From: Pseudomonas sp. RIT-562
GTDB lineage: Bacteria > Pseudomonadota > Gammaproteobacteria > Pseudomonadales > Pseudomonadaceae
DNA length: 64,000 nt
Direction of reading: 5' to 3'
Assembly: GCF_026241895.1 (NCBI RefSeq)
Contig: NZ_JAPJIV010000007.1
Span: 62,001-126,000 of the forward strand
A program made the translations under genes and the position numbers. Positions within the stretch are counted from its first letter, which is position 1, and each line of letters opens with the position of its first letter. Positions 15,039-24,261 of the stretch are shown here, one piece after another. The notes below the pieces were generated by a model, which saw nothing but the letters and a program-made list of their open reading frames with translations, had not been told where the DNA came from and searched no databases.

Positions 15039-17287
15039 TGGGTGCCCGTCCCGGAGGCCTGTTGCGGCGCCTGCTGCTGTATATCCTGTTCTTCAGCCTG
15101 TGTTTCACAGTGCTGGCGAGCAGCGTTCAGCTGTACTTTGAGTATCGCCGCGAGATGCGCGAAATCGATTCGCGCATGGAGCTGATTCGCGCAGGTTACC
15201 TGGCCAGTCTGGAGCGCAGTTTGTGGGACCTCAACCAGGATCAGCTCAACGTGCAATTGCGCGGCCTGGTGGACTTTTCCGACGTGGCGCGAGTGCGCCT
15301 GCGCAGTCCCGATTTCGACCTGCTGCAAGGCACTGCCGAGCCGATCGGGCCGCTGCGTATCGAGCGCTTTGCCCTGGATTACCAGCCGCCGTCGGGCGCT
15401 GTACGGCACTTGGGCGAACTGGAAGTCACCACCGACCTGGGAGCGGTGCACGAGCGCCTGTTCACGACCGGGCTGACCAGCCTGCTGTGGATGAGTGTGT
15501 TCCTGTGCGGCCTGGCGGTGGTGCTGTCGGGGTTGTTTTATCGCCTGGTTACGCGTCACCTGCAAGTCATGGCCGAGTTCGCCCGGCGCATCGCCGCAGG
15601 CGATTCCCACGAGCCGCTGCGCCTGGACAAGCATCGGCGTGCGGACGCAGACGAAATCGATACCGTGGCCCATGCACTGGATGACATGCGCCGGGCCATT
15701 CTCAGTGATATCGACCGCCGCGAAAGTGATCGCCGGGCGTTGCAGGATAACCGTGACGAACTGCTGCGAATGGTCGAGCGCCGCACCGCCAGCCTGATGC
15801 GCGCCAAGGATGAAGCAGAGGCGGCCAACCTTGCCAAGTCACGTTTTCTCGCCACCATGAGCCACGAATTGCGCACCCCGCTCAATGGCATCCTCGGCAT
15901 GGCCGAATTGCTGCGCGAGGCACCGCTGGACGAGCTCGGCGGCAAGCGCCTGGATGCGCTGTACAAAGCCGGGGAAGGCTTGTTGTCGATCCTCAATGAA
16001 GTGCTGTATTTCGCCCGGCTGGAGGAGGGCGTGAGCCACCCGGAAGCGGTGGACTTCTCCCTGCGGCAATTGCTGGATGAAGTGCTGACGCTGCTCGAAC
16101 CGCGCGCGCAAAGCAACGACACGATCCTGCAATGTTCCATCGATCCGCGAGTAGCGGAGCGGCAGCATGGCGCCGAACAATTCCTGCGCCAGGTCCTGAG
16201 CAATCTGCTGGCCAACGCGATCAAATTCACCGAGGGCGGGTGGGTCAAGGTTGAGGTTGAGCTGTTGCCTGGTGGCCAAGGGCAGCGGCTGCGGGTCAGC
16301 GTTACCGACAACGGCATTGGCATCGCACTGGCGATGCAGCAGAAGATTTTCGAGCGCTTCACCCAGGCCAGCGAAGAGGTGGCGCAGCGCTTCGGCGGCA
16401 CCGGGCTGGGGCTGGCGATCAGCAAGCATCTGGTGGAGCAGTTGGGCGGGTGTATTGGCGTGCACAGTGAAGTCGGGCGCGGCAGTTGTTTCTGGTTCGA
16501 GCTCGCGCTGGCACCGGCGACCGGTGTGCAGGCTGTCGCTGCGAGCAGTGTCGCAGGCCAGGCTTTGCGCATTCTGGTGGTCGAGGATGTGGCGCTTAAC
16601 CGCGAGGTGGTCGAGGGGCTACTGCTGCGCGATGGGCACCAGGTATGGCTTGCCGAGGACGCCGAGCAGGCGTTGATTGAATGTGCCGCGCAAGCCTTCG
16701 ATTTGATCCTGCTCGACGTGCACTTGCCGGGCATCAGCGGAGTCGAACTGTGCAAACGGCTGCGCGCCACCCCTGGGCCGAATCGCCACAGCCGCCTCTT
16801 CGCCTTGACCGCCAGCGTGCAACCGGCCCTGGTTCGCGGTTACCTGGATGCCGGCATGGACGGCATCCTCGCCAAACCCCTGAAGCTCGACAACCTGCGC
16901 CAGGCGCTGGCTGCCCAGGCTCCCGAGCCCCGCGCGCAAGTGGCGGACGAAGCCATGGACTGGCCGCTACTGGACACTCACCGGACCTTGCTCGGCGAAC
17001 AGAAACTCCTCGGTTTGTTGAAGGTGCTGCGCGATTCGATCGAACAGCATAGCCAGGCCCTGGCCGAGGCCATCACTGCCGACGATTGCACGGAGGTCGC
17101 GCACTTGGCCCACCGCCTGGCCGGCAGCAGCGATTCGTTGGGGTTTCGTGCATTGGCCAATGTCCTGCGAGCGTTGGAGGAAGCCGCAATGAACCATGAC
17201 GAGGCGGGCCTGCGAGGGTTGGCGCCGCAGGTGCACGAGCAATTGCAGAGTTCGCGGCAGACCCTGGCGCAGCTGTTACAGGCCTGA
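15035..17287 (+). CDS. aruS: Hybrid sensor histidine kinase (AruS type)
   Basis: 750 residues: transmembrane helices near 12-32 and 145-167 flanking a periplasmic sensor domain, HAMP (about 168-220), coiled coil, HisKA with His277 in [11 protein letters not shown], HATPase with N box [18 protein letters not shown] and GTGLGLAIS, receiver with Asp561 (LLDVHLPG), and a C-terminal Hpt domain with His693 (LAHRLAGSS). The full His-Asp-His relay feeds the response regulator at 13543. ATGA overlap with the binding-protein gene implies a three-part sensory unit. Symbol assigned by synteny with the P. aeruginosa arginine transaminase locus. Confidence 0.85.
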   Translation: MMGARPGGLLRRLLLYILFFSLCFTVLASSVQLYFEYRREMREIDSRMELIRAGYLASLERSLWDLNQDQLNVQLRGLVDFSDVARVRLRSPDFDLLQGTAEPIGPLRIERFALDYQPPSGAVRHLGELEVTTDLGAVHERLFTTGLTSLLWMSVFLCGLAVVLSGLFYRLVTRHLQVMAEFARRIAAGDSHEPLRLDKHRRADADEIDTVAHALDDMRRAILSDIDRRESDRRALQDNRDELLRMVERRTASLMRAKDEAEAANLAKSRFLATMSHELRTPLNGILGMAELLREAPLDELGGKRLDALYKAGEGLLSILNEVLYFARLEEGVSHPEAVDFSLRQLLDEVLTLLEPRAQSNDTILQCSIDPRVAERQHGAEQFLRQVLSNLLANAIKFTEGGWVKVEVELLPGGQGQRLRVSVTDNGIGIALAMQQKIFERFTQASEEVAQRFGGTGLGLAISKHLVEQLGGCIGVHSEVGRGSCFWFELALAPATGVQAVAASSVAGQALRILVVEDVALNREVVEGLLLRDGHQVWLAEDAEQALIECAAQAFDLILLDVHLPGISGVELCKRLRATPGPNRHSRLFALTASVQPALVRGYLDAGMDGILAKPLKLDNLRQALAAQAPEPRAQVADEAMDWPLLDTHRTLLGEQKLLGLLKVLRDSIEQHSQALAEAITADDCTEVAHLAHRLAGSSDSLGFRALANVLRALEEAAMNHDEAGLRGLAPQVHEQLQSSRQTLAQLLQA

Positions 17288-17411
17288 CGTACAAGTTTGT
17301 TACGACTTTTTACATCTTTGATCCTCACGTACAACTCGAACTTACATGCCTTTCCAATAATCGACGTAACCGCCGCAGCGCGGTCTTCGAAGCTTATTGG
17401 AGATAATAATA

Positions 17412-17486
17412 ATGAACCGCCGTAAAGCTGATCCTTCCTCGCGCCATGACGTCCTGTCAGCCGCCGCGCATCGCGCCGTCTACTGA
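17412..17486 (+). CDS. 24-residue leader ORF before the amino-acid permease
   Basis: The ATG at 17412 is preceded by a good ribosome site, TTGGAGATAAT. The predicted peptide MNRRKADPSSRHDVLSAAAH continues four residues to a TGA at 17484-17486, 9 bp before the permease ATG. Basic, Arg/His/Ser-rich composition and tight spacing suggest translational coupling or a regulatory leader; three arginine codons in a locus for arginine use are suggestive only. Too short for most gene finders and not verified as expressed. Confidence 0.5.
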   Translation: MNRRKADPSSRHDVLSAAAHRAVY

Positions 17487-17495
17487 GGTGCCGAC

Positions 17496-18908
17496 ATGAG
17501 CGAATCAATCGACCGCCAGGGCATCCACCTGACCCGCGCACTGAAAAGCCGCCACATCTTCATGTTGTCCCTGGGCGGCGTGATCGGCACCGGCCTGTTC
17601 ATGGGGTCGGGCGTCACCATCAACCAGGGCGGTCCGGTGGGGGCGATCCTGGCCTACCTGGTTGCCGGCTTCCTGATGTACCTGGTGATGGTCTGCCTGG
17701 GGGAGTTGTCCGTGCAGATGCCAGTGTCCGGCTCGTTCCAGACCCACGCCACCAAGTTCATCGGCCCGGCGACCGGCTTCATGATCGGCTGGGTCTACTG
17801 GATGAGCTGGGCCACCACCGTTGGGCTGGAGTTCACCGCCGCCGGCATGTTGATGGAACGCTGGTTTCCGACGGTGCCGATCTGGTACTGGTCGGCACTG
17901 TTCGTCGCAGTACTGTTCGGCCTGAACGCCCTGGCGACCCGCGCGTTCGGCGAAGCCGAGTACTGGTTCTCCGGGATCAAGGTGGCGGCGATTCTGGGGT
18001 TCATCGTGGTCGGTGTGCTGGTGATCTTCGGCGCGATCCCGCTGAGCAGCGGCGAGCCGGCGCCGATGATGACCAACCTGATCGGCGACTCGCTCTTCCC
18101 CAATGGTCTGTCGGCGGTGTTCGCGGTGATGATGACCGTGGTCTATGCGTTCCAGGGTTGCGAAATCATGGGCGTGGCGGCCGGCGAGACTGATCAGCCG
18201 GAGAAAAGCATCCCCCGCGCAGTGCGCAACGTGGTGTTCCGGGTGTTGATTTTCTACGTGCTGGCGATCGTGGTGCTCTCGGCGATTGTGCCGTGGCAGC
18301 AGGCCGGGCTGATGGAAAGCCCGTTTGTGCAGGTGTTCGATATGGTCGGCATTCCGTACGCGGCCGACCTGATGAACTTCGTGATCCTGACGGCGATTCT
18401 GTCGGTCGGCAACTCCGGCCTGTACGCTTCGACGCGTATTTTGTGGGCGATGTCCAAGACCGGCATGGCACCCAAAAGCCTCTCGCCATTGAGCAAGCGT
18501 GGCGTGCCGTTGCGGGCGCTGAGTATCACGTTGTGCTTTGCGCTGGTGTCGCTGATGACTAGCTTCGTTGCCGCCGATACGTTGTTTATGGTGCTGATGG
18601 CGGTGAGCGGCATGTCGGGTACGGTGACCTGGATTGTCATTGCCCTGGCGCAGTACAAGTTCCGCAAGGCGTATCTACGTGACGGGGGCAAACTTAGCGA
18701 CCTGAAATACAAGGCACCCTGGTTCCCGCTGATTCCACTGACGTGCATTGTGTTGTGCTGTTCGTTGTTTGTGTTCCTGGCATTGGATGAGACGCAACGG
18801 CCTTCGCTGTATTGGGGGTTTGGTTTTATTGCGTTGTGCTATAGCGCTTACTTTCTGATTTATCGCAAGCGCCAGGGGGTATTGGCGCCGAGCTTGCCGT
18901 CTGCTTGA
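17496..18908 (+). CDS. Amino-acid permease, APC superfamily
   Basis: 470 residues and about 12 membrane helices. The amino-acid transporter signature GGVIGTGLFMGSG lies at about residues 26-38, with GPVGAILAYLVAGF and GELSVQMPVSGSF following. It groups with LysP/ProY/MmuP-type proton symporters. In P. aeruginosa a permease of this class sits between aruRS and the acyl-CoA genes of the arginine transaminase locus, so arginine or a related amino acid is a reasonable substrate. Ribosome site GAGGTG lies 9 bp before the ATG. Confidence 0.9.
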   Translation: MSESIDRQGIHLTRALKSRHIFMLSLGGVIGTGLFMGSGVTINQGGPVGAILAYLVAGFLMYLVMVCLGELSVQMPVSGSFQTHATKFIGPATGFMIGWVYWMSWATTVGLEFTAAGMLMERWFPTVPIWYWSALFVAVLFGLNALATRAFGEAEYWFSGIKVAAILGFIVVGVLVIFGAIPLSSGEPAPMMTNLIGDSLFPNGLSAVFAVMMTVVYAFQGCEIMGVAAGETDQPEKSIPRAVRNVVFRVLIFYVLAIVVLSAIVPWQQAGLMESPFVQVFDMVGIPYAADLMNFVILTAILSVGNSGLYASTRILWAMSKTGMAPKSLSPLSKRGVPLRALSITLCFALVSLMTSFVAADTLFMVLMAVSGMSGTVTWIVIALAQYKFRKAYLRDGGKLSDLKYKAPWFPLIPLTCIVLCCSLFVFLALDETQRPSLYWGFGFIALCYSAYFLIYRKRQGVLAPSLPSA

Positions 18909-18926
18909 TTGATTGGTCTGGACGAT

Positions 18927-18957
18927 AAACGCGACGGGGTGACTGTCGCGTTTTTTT
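18927..18957 (+). terminator. Rho-independent terminator of the permease gene
   Basis: AAACGCGAC (18927-18935) pairs perfectly with GTCGCGTTT (18945-18953), followed by a run of T. It ends the aruRS-permease block before the repeat-rich gap. Confidence 0.9.
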
Positions 18958-19028
18958 GTTTTTGAGGGTGGGGCATATCCGGTTTTGTGGTTACGGCTTC
19001 TAACGGTTTCGCGCGGCCCCTGATTTCC

Positions 19029-19066
19029 CTGTAGGAGCTGTCGAGTGAAACGAGGCTGCGATCTTG
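19029..19066 (+). repeat. Single REP-type sequence
   Basis: CTGTAGGAGCTG...GAGGCTGCGATCTTG resembles one half of the paired REPs at 45047 and 47595, but no inverted partner follows it. Confidence 0.6.
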
Positions 19067-19071
19067 CTGTG

Positions 19072-19366
19072 TACATATCCATTCTTGCTTTAACGGCTGC
19101 TAATGGTTCCGCTCTTACAGCGGGTTACTTGGAAAAGCGCCAAGTAACCAAGCGCCTCTTGCCCCACCACTCGGCACCTCGCCTAGGCTCGGTGTGCCCG
19201 AACGCAGGCATTGCTCCGCGGGTCGCTGCGATGGGCCGTCCCTGGCCCAGCGCAGCTAAACCGGCATCCTTGCCGGTTTACCCGCTACGCAATACCTGCG
19301 TTCGGCCATCGTGGTTAACGGGCGTCCGCGATCAACAACCGGGCCGAGGCGGCCTGAAAGCCGACC
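19072..19366. repeat. Left arm of a 300-bp imperfect inverted repeat
   Basis: The stretch is repeated in reverse complement at 19631-19928 with a few mismatches. Recognisable matching segments are GGCTGCTAATGGTTCCGC, ACCTCGCCTAGGCTCGGTGT and GATCAACAACCGGGCC. Each arm also carries smaller hairpins such as AACCGGCATCCTTGCCGGTT. It has the look of a dispersed Pseudomonas repeat; open frames across it are not genes. Confidence 0.8.
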
Positions 19367-19423
19367 TGACGGCTAGCTCGACCCAGCATCAGCGGCGGAT
19401 GGCAGAGCTTCGAATGGCACACC

Positions 19424-19517
19424 CTGTGGGAGCAAAGCTTGCTCGCGATGACGGATTATCCTTCAACAATCATGGTGACTGGAGCACCGCTATCGCGAGC
19501 AAGCTTTGCTCCCACAG
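19424..19517. repeat. Paired REP (BIME-like hairpin)
   Basis: CTGTGGGAGCAAAGCTTGCT... and its reverse complement face each other around a 40-bp spacer, in the loop between the two 300-bp arms. Confidence 0.85.
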
Positions 19518-19557
19518 TTGCCATCTCCCACAGTTGCCATCTCCCACAGTTGCCATG
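19511..19557 (+). repeat. 16-bp tandem repeat, three copies
   Basis: CCCACAGTTGCCATCT repeats at 19511 and 19527, with a third copy altered in its last base at 19543-19557. It starts inside the REP edge (CCCACAG), suggesting slippage at the REP boundary. Confidence 0.85.
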
Positions 19558-19630
19558 TCCATCAGGTTCTCATTTCAAATTCAGGTAAAGCGCACGGCCA
19601 AACCAGCGCAGCGCGCCGGCTTGAAGCCTT

Positions 19631-19928
19631 GGTCGGCCCGCAGGCCGCCACGGCCCGGTTGTTGATCACGGACGCCCCATTAACCACGCTGGCCGAACGC
19701 AGGCATTACGCAGCGGGTAAACCGGCAAGGATGCCGGTTTAGCCGCGCTGGGCCAGGGATGGCCCATCGCGGCGACCCGCTGCGTAATGCCGGAGTGAGG
19801 GCACACCGAGCCTAGGCGAGGTGCCAAGTGGTGGGGCAAGAGCGCTTTGGTTACTTTCGCGCTCTTTCGAAAGTGACCCGCCGTAAGGGCGGAACCATTA
19901 GCAGCCGTGAAGAAAAAACGGATATACA
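19631..19928. repeat. Right arm of the 300-bp imperfect inverted repeat
   Basis: Reverse-complement partner of 19072-19366. Beyond it, 19929-20135 is an A-rich leader (runs such as CCAAACCAAAAAACACAAAA) with no gene and probably holds the promoter of the enoyl-CoA hydratase operon. Confidence 0.8.
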
Positions 19929-20135
19929 CACCCAAACCCCCATGTACCCAGTTGTTCGAAGTTGTAACAGACCCAACCCAACCAAACCAAAAAACACAAA
20001 AAAACCAATAAAAAACAAACGCATACAATCAAATAGTCACAGTTACACCGCCAATTGCCGCCTTACTGAACACTCGTTTAGTATGGCCTCAAGTCGTCCC
20101 CCCTCATTCCAATCAAAAATAATCCAGGCCCCGCA

Positions 20136-20927
20136 ATGACTACTCAACCTTCACTGCTCAGCCAGGTCGAAGCAGGCGTTGCCTGGATCACCCTCAACCG
20201 CACGGCTCAGCGCAACGCCCTCGACATCCCAACCCTGAAAAACCTGCACGCACTGCTCGAGCAGTTCAACACCGACCCCGCCGTCCGCGTCGTCGTGCTC
20301 ACCGGCAGCGGCCGCAGTTTCTGCGCGGGCGCCGACCTCGCTGAGTGGGCCGAAGCCGAAGCCCGGGGCGATCTGGAAACCTACGGCTGGACCGAAACCG
20401 CCCACGCCCTGATGGGCCGTCTGTACAGCCTGGAAAAACCCACCATCGCCGCCATCAACGGCACTGCAGTCGGCGCGGGCATGGACCTCACCCTGTGCTG
20501 CGACCTGCGCATTGCCGCGCAATCGGCGCGGTTCAAGGCCGGCTACACCAGCATGGCGTACTCCCCGGACGCCGGGGCCAGCTGGCACCTGCCACGGCTG
20601 ATCGGCACTGAACAGGCCAAGCGCCTGCTGTTCCTCGACGAGTTGTGGGGCGCCGACCGGGCCCTGGCAACCGGGCTGGTGGGCGAAGTGTGTGCCGATG
20701 AGCAATTGCTCGAGACAGCGGGCGAGCTCGCCGCGCGGCTGGCCAACGGCCCGACATTCGCTTTCGCCCAGACCAAAAAACTCATGCGCGAAGGCGCCCA
20801 GCGCGATCTGCCGCAGCAACTGCACGCCGAACTGGCCGCCGGCCTGTTGTGCGGCCGCAGCGAAGACGGCGCGGAAGCCTTGCGCGCCTCCGTGGAAAAA
20901 CGCCCGGCGCGCTTCGTCGGCAAATAA
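20136..20927 (+). CDS. Enoyl-CoA hydratase/isomerase family protein
   Basis: 263 residues of the crotonase fold. The oxyanion-hole motifs are GRSFCAGADLAEW near 63-75 and NGTAVGAGMDLTLCCDLRIA near 108-127. The second catalytic position reads SPDAGAS rather than the usual EVGL, so hydratase chemistry is uncertain and an isomerase or another crotonase reaction is possible. First gene of a seven-gene catabolic run ending in an aldehyde dehydrogenase; the equivalent position in the P. aeruginosa aru locus also has an enoyl-CoA hydratase. Confidence 0.88.
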   Translation: MTTQPSLLSQVEAGVAWITLNRTAQRNALDIPTLKNLHALLEQFNTDPAVRVVVLTGSGRSFCAGADLAEWAEAEARGDLETYGWTETAHALMGRLYSLEKPTIAAINGTAVGAGMDLTLCCDLRIAAQSARFKAGYTSMAYSPDAGASWHLPRLIGTEQAKRLLFLDELWGADRALATGLVGEVCADEQLLETAGELAARLANGPTFAFAQTKKLMREGAQRDLPQQLHAELAAGLLCGRSEDGAEALRASVEKRPARFVGK

Positions 20928-20972
20928 GCCAGCACCGCCCCCATAACCCGTGAACGAACAACAGGTAACACC

Positions 20973-22133
20973 ATGAATTTCCAACTGACCCAAGAACAAG
21001 AAATGTTGGTGGAAGCGGTACGCAGCTTTGTCGCCAAAGAATTGCTGCCCCACGAAGAAGCGGTCGACCGGGCGGATGAAGTCTCCCCGGAGCTGGCGGC
21101 AGAGATTCGCGGCAAAGCCATTGCCGCCGGTTTTTATGCCTTCAACATGCCCGAAGAAGTCGGCGGAGGCGGGCTGGATTACCTGTCCCAGGCGTTGATC
21201 GAGCGTGAGCTGTCGAAGGTCTCATGGGCGCTGCATGTGTTCGTCGCACGGCCGTCGAAGATCCTCATGGCCTGCACGGGCAGCCAGATCGGCGACTACC
21301 TGTTGCCGTGCATCCAGGGCGAGAAGATCGACTGCTTCGCCCTCACCGAACCCGGTGCCGGTTCCGATGCCAATGCGATCAAGACCCGCGCTGTGCGCGA
21401 CGGTGATGACTTCGTTCTGAACGGCAGCAAACACTTCATCAGCCACGCCGGCCACGCCGATTTCGCCATCGTGTTTGCGGTCACCGACACCTACGAACAT
21501 AACGGTCGCAAGCGCAACGCCGTGACCTCGTTCCTGGTGGATCGCGACACCCCGGGCATGACCATTCGCCGCGGTCCCAAGTGCGTGAGCAACCGCGGTT
21601 ACCACACCTTCGAAATGTTCTTCGACGATTGCCGGGTGCCGGCCAACAAAGTGCTCGGCGAAGTTGGCAAGGGTTGGGAAGTGGCCAACGCCTGGCTGAC
21701 CGCGGGCCGCGTCATGGTCGCTGCCAACTGCGTCGGGCAGGCTCAGCGGGCACTCGACGTATCGCTGCAATGGGCGGCGGACCGCAAGCAGTTCGGCCAG
21801 CCGATCGGTACCTATCAGGGTATCTCGTTCAAGCTCGCCGACATGGCCACGCAGATCCGCGCGGCTGAACTGCTGACCTTGCACACCGCGTGGAAAATGG
21901 ACCAGGGCACCATGACCGATGGCGAGGCCGGCATGGCCAAGCTGTTCGCCAGCGAAGTGTTGGGTCGCACAGCCGATGAGGCGGTACAAATCTTCGGCGG
22001 CATGGGCCTGATGGACGAAGGACCAGTGGAACGCATCTGGCGTAACGCACGGATCGAGCGCATCTGGGAAGGCACCTCGGAAATCCAGCGGCACATCATT
22101 TCCCGTGAACTGCTGCGGCCGCTGCTGCGCTGA
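20973..22133 (+). CDS. Acyl-CoA dehydrogenase
   Basis: 386 residues, FAD-dependent oxidation of an acyl-CoA. The family signatures CFALTEPGAGSDA (about 114-126) and GMGLMDEGPVERIWRNARIE precede the C-terminal IWEGTSEIQRHIISREL, which normally carries the catalytic Glu region of short-chain members. Lies 45 bp after the hydratase gene behind AACAGGTAACACC. With the hydratase and the synthetase downstream it forms a CoA-dependent module next to aruHI; the natural acyl group is unknown, possibly a guanidino-acyl-CoA by context. Confidence 0.92.
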   Translation: MNFQLTQEQEMLVEAVRSFVAKELLPHEEAVDRADEVSPELAAEIRGKAIAAGFYAFNMPEEVGGGGLDYLSQALIERELSKVSWALHVFVARPSKILMACTGSQIGDYLLPCIQGEKIDCFALTEPGAGSDANAIKTRAVRDGDDFVLNGSKHFISHAGHADFAIVFAVTDTYEHNGRKRNAVTSFLVDRDTPGMTIRRGPKCVSNRGYHTFEMFFDDCRVPANKVLGEVGKGWEVANAWLTAGRVMVAANCVGQAQRALDVSLQWAADRKQFGQPIGTYQGISFKLADMATQIRAAELLTLHTAWKMDQGTMTDGEAGMAKLFASEVLGRTADEAVQIFGGMGLMDEGPVERIWRNARIERIWEGTSEIQRHIISRELLRPLLR

Positions 22134-22151
22134 TCGCCCTGGAGAACTCCC

Positions 22152-24251
22152 ATGTCGCAGACTATTCGTGACAACCTCAAGCGCCTGCTCGCCCCGCGCC
22201 ACCTGGCCTTTGTCGGCGGCCGCAGCATGGCGCGCGCGCTCAGGCGCTGTGCCGACGGCGGTTACCAGGGGCAGATGTGGCTGGTGAACCCGCAACACGC
22301 AAGCCTCGAAGGCGTGCCCTGTGTGCGCAGCATTGCCGAGTTGCCCTGCGGCCCGGACGCGGTGTTCATCGCCACCAATCGAGAGTTGACCCTGACCTGT
22401 GTCGCCGAGCTGGCGAGCAAGGGGGCAGGCGGCGCGATTTGCTATGCCTCGGGTTTCGCCGAGACCGGTGCCGAAGGCCAGGCCTTGCAGCAGCAGCTGC
22501 TGCGGGCAGCCGGCCAGATGGCCTTGCTCGGTCCCAACTGCTACGGCCTGCTCGACTACTTGCACCGCTCGGCGCTGTGGCCGGTGGCCCATGGCGGCAA
22601 ACCGGTGGAGAAGGGCGTCGCGGTACTGACCCAGAGCGGCAACTTCGCCTACAACCTGTCGATGAGTGATCGCTCGCTGCCGGTGGCCTATATGGCTTCG
22701 GTGGGTAACCAGGCGCAGCTGGGCGTCGCCGAATTGATGGACGTGTTGCTCGACGAACCGCGAGTCACTGCCATCGGCCTGCATCTGGAAGGGCTGAAGA
22801 ACGTGCCGGGTTTCGCCCGCGCCGCGCACAAGGCGCTGGAGAAAGGCATTCCGATCATCGCCTTGAAAACCGGAGTGTCGCAGATCGGTGCCGAACTGGC
22901 GCTCAGTCACACCAGTTCGCTATCCGGTTCCGACGCCCTGTACGACAGCCTGTTTGCGCGCCTGGGAGTGATCCGGGTCAGCGGGCCGGTGAGTTTTGTC
23001 GAAACGCTGAAGGCCGCAGCCTGCGGCAAACTTCCGGCGGGTGACAGCCTGATTGCCCTGGCCTGTTCCGGGGGCGACGCAGGCCTGATCGCCGACTACG
23101 CCGAACGCAACGAACTGACCTTGCCCAAGCTTGACCAGACCCAGCGTGAAGAGCTCGCACAGGTGCTGCCAAGCTATGCCAACCTGGTCAATCCGCTGGA
23201 CTTCACCACAGCGATCTGGGGCGATGGCGAGGCGTTGAATCGCATGCTCGACAGTGCCCTGCGCACCGAGGCCGACGCCGCCATGCTGGTGCTCGACTAT
23301 CCGGCGCAGGCCACCGGCGAGCGCAAGGAATGCGACCTGCTGCTGGAGCTTTTTTGCGCAGCACTGGTGCGCCACGGCAAGACCGGGTTTGTCACCTCAG
23401 CCTTTCCCGAACTGCTGCCGGCCAGCGCCCGTGAACGCCTGCATGACCAGGGCGTGGCGGCGCTGCAAGGGGTGGAAGATGGTCTCGCTGCGTGGGGCCG
23501 GATTGCCGGTTACCAGCGCAATCGCCAGGCACTGTTGGCGCTGGGTGAGTCGGCGTTGGTACCGCTGTGTCCCCAGGCCCTGGAAGGCGAAGGTCGCCTG
23601 CTCAACGAGTGGGATTCCAAACAGGCACTGCGCGCCTTTGGCCTGTCGACGCCCAACGGTGTATTGAGCACTGCACAAAATGCAGCAGCCGATGCCGACG
23701 CGCTGGGCTACCCGCTGGTGCTCAAGGCGGTCAGCGCGCAACTGCCGCACAAGACCGAAGCCGGCGCCGTGGCATTGAACCTGAAGGACCGCGCCGCCGT
23801 GGTCTGCGCCTTGGACAAGATGCGCGCGAGCATCGCCGCTTACGCACCGCAAGTGCCGTTCGATCAGTTGCTGCTGGAGCCGATGGCCACGCCACCGCTG
23901 GCCGAATTGATCGTCGGCATCAAACGCGAAAACGACTTCGGCCTCGCGTTGGTCATTGGCGCGGGCGGCATCCTGGTGGAGCTGCTCAAGGACAGCCGCA
24001 GCCTGCTGCTGCCGACCACCGGCGGCGCCATTCGCCGCGCGTTGCTGAGCCTGCGCAGCGCCGCGTTGCTGCAAGGTTTTCGCGGCCGTGAAGCGGCGGA
24101 CCTCGATGCGCTGGTGGCCGCGATCCGCGCAGTGGCCGACTACGCCTGCGAAAACGCCGAGTCCCTGCTGGAACTCGATGTGAACCCATTGTTGGTCGGC
24201 GCCCATGGCACGACTGCGGTCGATGCGTTGATTCGCCTTGGCCACGAGTGA
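22152..24251 (+). CDS. Acetate-CoA ligase family protein (NDP-forming acyl-CoA synthetase)
   Basis: 699 residues with the fused layout of NDP-forming acyl-CoA synthetases: CoA-binding Rossmann domain (about 10-140, FVGGRSMARALRRC), two succinyl-CoA-ligase-like domains (150-460) containing GLHLEGLKN and the phosphohistidine region ELALSHTSSLSGSD, and a C-terminal ATP-grasp domain (480-690; LGYPLVLKAVSAQLPHKTEA, VIGAGGILVELLKDS). It would activate a carboxylic acid to its CoA ester for the neighbouring dehydrogenase and hydratase. Gene order matches the P. aeruginosa aru locus. Confidence 0.88.
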   Translation: MSQTIRDNLKRLLAPRHLAFVGGRSMARALRRCADGGYQGQMWLVNPQHASLEGVPCVRSIAELPCGPDAVFIATNRELTLTCVAELASKGAGGAICYASGFAETGAEGQALQQQLLRAAGQMALLGPNCYGLLDYLHRSALWPVAHGGKPVEKGVAVLTQSGNFAYNLSMSDRSLPVAYMASVGNQAQLGVAELMDVLLDEPRVTAIGLHLEGLKNVPGFARAAHKALEKGIPIIALKTGVSQIGAELALSHTSSLSGSDALYDSLFARLGVIRVSGPVSFVETLKAAACGKLPAGDSLIALACSGGDAGLIADYAERNELTLPKLDQTQREELAQVLPSYANLVNPLDFTTAIWGDGEALNRMLDSALRTEADAAMLVLDYPAQATGERKECDLLLELFCAALVRHGKTGFVTSAFPELLPASARERLHDQGVAALQGVEDGLAAWGRIAGYQRNRQALLALGESALVPLCPQALEGEGRLLNEWDSKQALRAFGLSTPNGVLSTAQNAAADADALGYPLVLKAVSAQLPHKTEAGAVALNLKDRAAVVCALDKMRASIAAYAPQVPFDQLLLEPMATPPLAELIVGIKRENDFGLALVIGAGGILVELLKDSRSLLLPTTGGAIRRALLSLRSAALLQGFRGREAADLDALVAAIRAVADYACENAESLLELDVNPLLVGAHGTTAVDALIRLGHE

Positions 24252-24261
24252 GGATATGAAC

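Noticed and set aside
19045..19665. 206-codon frame in the repeat-rich gap
   Set aside because: It runs through the large inverted repeat and REP; such frames recur with every copy of the repeat and have no ribosome site.
21222..22910. 562-codon minus-strand frame over the acyl-CoA genes
   Set aside because: It is antisense to two clear enzymes with intact motifs; its composition is a shadow of their codon use.
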